Source of the DNA: an uncultured Bacilli bacterium
Lineage (GTDB): Bacteria; Bacillota_I; Bacilli_A; RF39; UBA660
DNA length: 38,905 nucleotides
Assembly (NCBI GenBank): GCA_947600335.1
Contig: CANQGB010000010.1
Span: 1-38,905 of the forward strand
Reading direction: 5' to 3'
Shown: positions 37,681 to 38,905 of the stretch, piece by piece
How the letters are laid out: every line of letters starts with the position of its first letter
Numbering within the stretch: the stretch's first letter is position 1
Notes under the pieces: model-generated
What the model was told of the DNA's origin: nothing
The model's database searches: none
Seen by the model: only the letters and a program-made list of their open reading frames with translations
Made by a program: the position numbers and the translations under genes

Positions 37681-37709
37681 GTTATAACTTATATGTTTAT
37701 AAAAAGCAA
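37681..37709 (-). promoter_or_regulatory. Promoter of the protease operon
   Basis: Minus strand: TTGCTT (37709-37704), 17-bp spacer, TATAAC (37686-37681). Confidence 0.7.
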
Positions 37710-37773
37710 AAAATATGCTGGAAATTTTTGGAAATATGTAAAGTGGTGTTGATGGAAAATGTAAAGAGATGAT

Positions 37774-37800
37774 AAAAAAAACAGCCTTTATGGGACTGAT
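37774..37800 (-). terminator. Terminator of the yafQ-like operon (repeat copy A)
   Basis: Minus strand: ATCAGTC, loop CCATAAA, GGCTGTT, long T-run. It shares the stem type and the adjoining 20 bp (plus strand ACTGATATTATTTTTAAATT) with the hairpin at 38672-38692. Confidence 0.65.
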
Positions 37801-37885
37801 ATTATTTTTAAATTTAGTGAGTGTTTACATTTTTTAGATTTTTGTTTAGTTCAAGATGTAATAATTTTCAATTATATATTATATA

Positions 37886-38191
37886 TTATTTGTTAAACAA
37901 TTCACTATGTGAGCCAGTACTAATTAAAAATAGTATTAATTCATTATTATTATATTTGTAAATTAATAACCAATCTGGTTCAATATGACATTCAAAACAA
38001 TCTTTGTATTTTTTATTTGTAACTAAACTATGATTATGATATTTTTTGTCTAATTTATCACCATTAGATAATTTATTTAAAACTTGAATTAATTTTTTAA
38101 TATCCTTTCCTTGTTTAATAGCTTTTTTTAATTGACCTTTAAATTGACTTGTACCTTTTATTTCATATTTGGTGTTTTCTATTCCTAGCAT
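37886..38191 (-). CDS. YafQ-family toxin (mRNA interferase), 101 aa
   Basis: A RelE/YafQ-fold ribonuclease that would cut mRNA on the ribosome. It has 'YEIKGTSQFKGQLKKAIKQG', 'LIQVLNKLSNGDKLDKKYHN', 'HSLVTNKKYKDCFECHIEPD', 'WLLIYKYNNNELILFLISTG' and 'SHSELF'. These are the family blocks including the His and the C-terminal 'G-S-H-S-x-L-F' with the catalytic His. Its ATG overlaps the antitoxin stop by 1 nt (TAATG), giving tight coupling. No defect is seen in the reading frame. Second gene of a RelB/DinJ-YafQ operon. Confidence 0.88.
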   Translation of the reverse strand: MLGIENTKYEIKGTSQFKGQLKKAIKQGKDIKKLIQVLNKLSNGDKLDKKYHNHSLVTNKKYKDCFECHIEPDWLLIYKYNNNELILFLISTGSHSELFNK

Positions 38192-38484
38192 TATTTAAGC
38201 ATGTCTTCAATAAAAGTATTTACGTTGTGATAACCTTTAACTTTTATTTTGCCTTTTTCTATATCATCTAATTCTTGTAAAGCATCCTTTAGTTCAGGGC
38301 TGGGTTCTGATGAAGTTATATTAGGTCTAAAAGGTAAAGCTTGTTCTCTAACACTTTGAGTTAAAAATATATTTAAGGCAACACTTGTGTTCATACCTAA
38401 ACTTTTAAATAATTTATCTGCTTGTGTTTTTAAATTTTTATTGACTCTAAAGCTCATATTTATAGTGTCAGATATATTTGTCAT
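38191..38484 (-). CDS. RelB/DinJ-family antitoxin, 97 aa
   Basis: The N-terminal ribbon-helix-helix 'TINMSFRVNKNLKTQADKLF' and 'LGMNTSVALNIFLTQSVRE' binds DNA, and 'ALPFRPNI' is the DinJ/RelB hallmark following it. The C-terminal part ('ELKDALQELDDIEKGKIKVK', 'GYHNVNTFIEDML') would wrap the toxin. GGAGATGA lies close before ATG 38484, and the longer frame to 38517 overlaps the -10 box. It is expected to repress its own promoter at 38508-38536. Confidence 0.88.
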   Translation of the reverse strand: MTNISDTINMSFRVNKNLKTQADKLFKSLGMNTSVALNIFLTQSVREQALPFRPNITSSEPSPELKDALQELDDIEKGKIKVKGYHNVNTFIEDMLK

Positions 38485-38507
38485 AAAATCATCTCCTAAT
38501 TGACATA

Positions 38508-38536
38508 AATATAACATAAGTTCAATATCTTATCAA
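38508..38536 (-). promoter_or_regulatory. Promoter of the antitoxin-toxin operon
   Basis: Minus strand: TTGATA (38536-38531), 17-bp spacer, TATATT (38513-38508) with extended TGT. Confidence 0.7.
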
Positions 38537-38566
38537 TATTATTTCAATATCTTTTTAATATTATTA
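38521..38566. repeat. Two tandem 22-23-bp repeats over the antitoxin promoter
   Basis: TTCAATATCTTATCAATATTA followed by TTTCAATATCTTTTTAATATTA. The repeats cover the -35 and the DNA upstream of it and are a natural operator for cooperative binding of the ribbon-helix-helix antitoxin. Confidence 0.5.
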
Positions 38567-38664
38567 TATGCATCAAATAAATTTTTATATAATAAAAAAG
38601 TATTTATATATTAAAAATTGTTTTAAATAGTATTTAATCTTTCAAACTAGTAACGTGGATATCA

Positions 38665-38692
38665 TAAAAAAATCAGCCTTCATAAGACTGAT
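38665..38692 (-). terminator. Terminator of the partial gene at the right edge (repeat copy B)
   Basis: Minus strand: ATCAGTC, loop TTATGAA, GGCTGAT, seven T. A 7-bp stem, related to the hairpin at 37774-37800. Confidence 0.75.
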
Positions 38693-38774
38693 ATTATTTT
38701 TAAATTGGAGCGATTGTGGAAGATATTTACAACTTTCACTCCTGACGAATTGATGTATAGTAAATTAATCAATT

Positions 38775-38905
38775 TTATTTCAATACATAATATGTATTTT
38801 TTCCAGTACCAACTTTTTCTATAATTTTTTCTTTTAATAATTCAGATAAAATAACTTTTGATCTAGCAGAAGATACATTAAATAATTTATCAATGGTTTC
38901 TCTTT
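38775..38905 (-). CDS. C-terminal winged-helix end of a partial gene
   Basis: Only the last 42 codons are in the window, ending TAA at 38777-38775. They read 'RETIDKLFNVSSARSKVILS', 'ELLKEKIIEKVGTGKNTYYV' and 'LK'. This is a winged-helix DNA-binding domain like those closing Fic-domain proteins and AlbA_2/RecG-related ATP-binding proteins ('...L-x-x-L-x-x-x-G-x-I-x-x-x-G-x-G-x-x-x-Y-x-L'). The 5' part, and so the identity of the main domain, lies beyond the edge. A terminator follows at 38692-38665. Confidence 0.7.
   Translation of the reverse strand, partial: RETIDKLFNVSSARSKVILSELLKEKIIEKVGTGKNTYYVLK

Overview
The window is AT-rich, mostly plus-strand DNA from a low-GC Gram-positive bacterium (Bacillota). 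An uncultured gut member of the Bacilli/RF39-like lineages is a reasonable guess, but the placement is inference. Support comes from strong Shine-Dalgarno sites, sigma-A promoters that very often carry an extended -10 (TGnTATAAT), compact U-tailed terminators, a lipoteichoic-acid-synthase-type sulfatase, lgt, a family II pyrophosphatase, and the standard code (UGA used as stop, Trp as TGG).

Layout. 0-1.1 kb: a minus-strand operon with two promoters, a 42-codon leader ORF lying over a terminator-like hairpin, an ArpU/sigma-region-4-like protein and a small unknown protein. 1.3-3.4 kb: a nucleotidyltransferase, then a secreted C-terminally anchored protein whose promoter is preceded by a near-perfect palindrome. 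3.6-12.8 kb: a surface-fibre locus. It has two tandem TasA/camelysin-like proteins, a 718-aa protein made of about 40 Asp/Asn/Gly repeats ending in a TasA-like beta domain, a SipW-type signal peptidase, a TapA-like protein and a TasA-like/DUF6273-like fusion. It is interrupted at 5.8-7.1 kb by an Rpn-type PD-(D/E)XK nuclease gene whose C-terminal domain has its own internal Shine-Dalgarno and is duplicated downstream as a free-standing gene. A further small TasA-like protein sits at 28.5 kb.

12.9-19 kb: a defence/mobile segment with an AAA ATPase-TOPRIM pair (AbiL/RloAB/PARIS-like architecture), an MqsR-like toxin with an MqsA-Panacea-type antitoxin, a sigma-region-4-like fragment, a DUF4143 ATPase and a graveyard of fragments (duplicated ATPase 3' end, uvrB piece, possible YhcG piece). 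19-35.6 kb: core genes on the plus strand: uvrB, ppaC (CBS-DRTGG type), an SDR oxidoreductase, an MFS-like transporter, uvrA, lgt, tex, an LtaS-like enzyme, asnB and a PAP2 phosphatase. 35.7-38.9 kb: a small orphan HhH/alpha-CTD-like protein, an unknown protein, then minus-strand accessory genes: a trypsin-like protease without a signal peptide coupled to a small beta-rich protein, a RelB/DinJ-YafQ toxin-antitoxin pair, and the 3' end of a winged-helix protein.

How they work together (inference): SipW would process the TasA-like proteins, which with the calcium-binding-type repeat protein and the TapA-like protein would build a surface fibre. The best candidate for something under-described is the Rpn locus with an intragenic plus a duplicated C-terminal domain. 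The repeat fibre protein and the trypsin-like/beta-protein pair come next.
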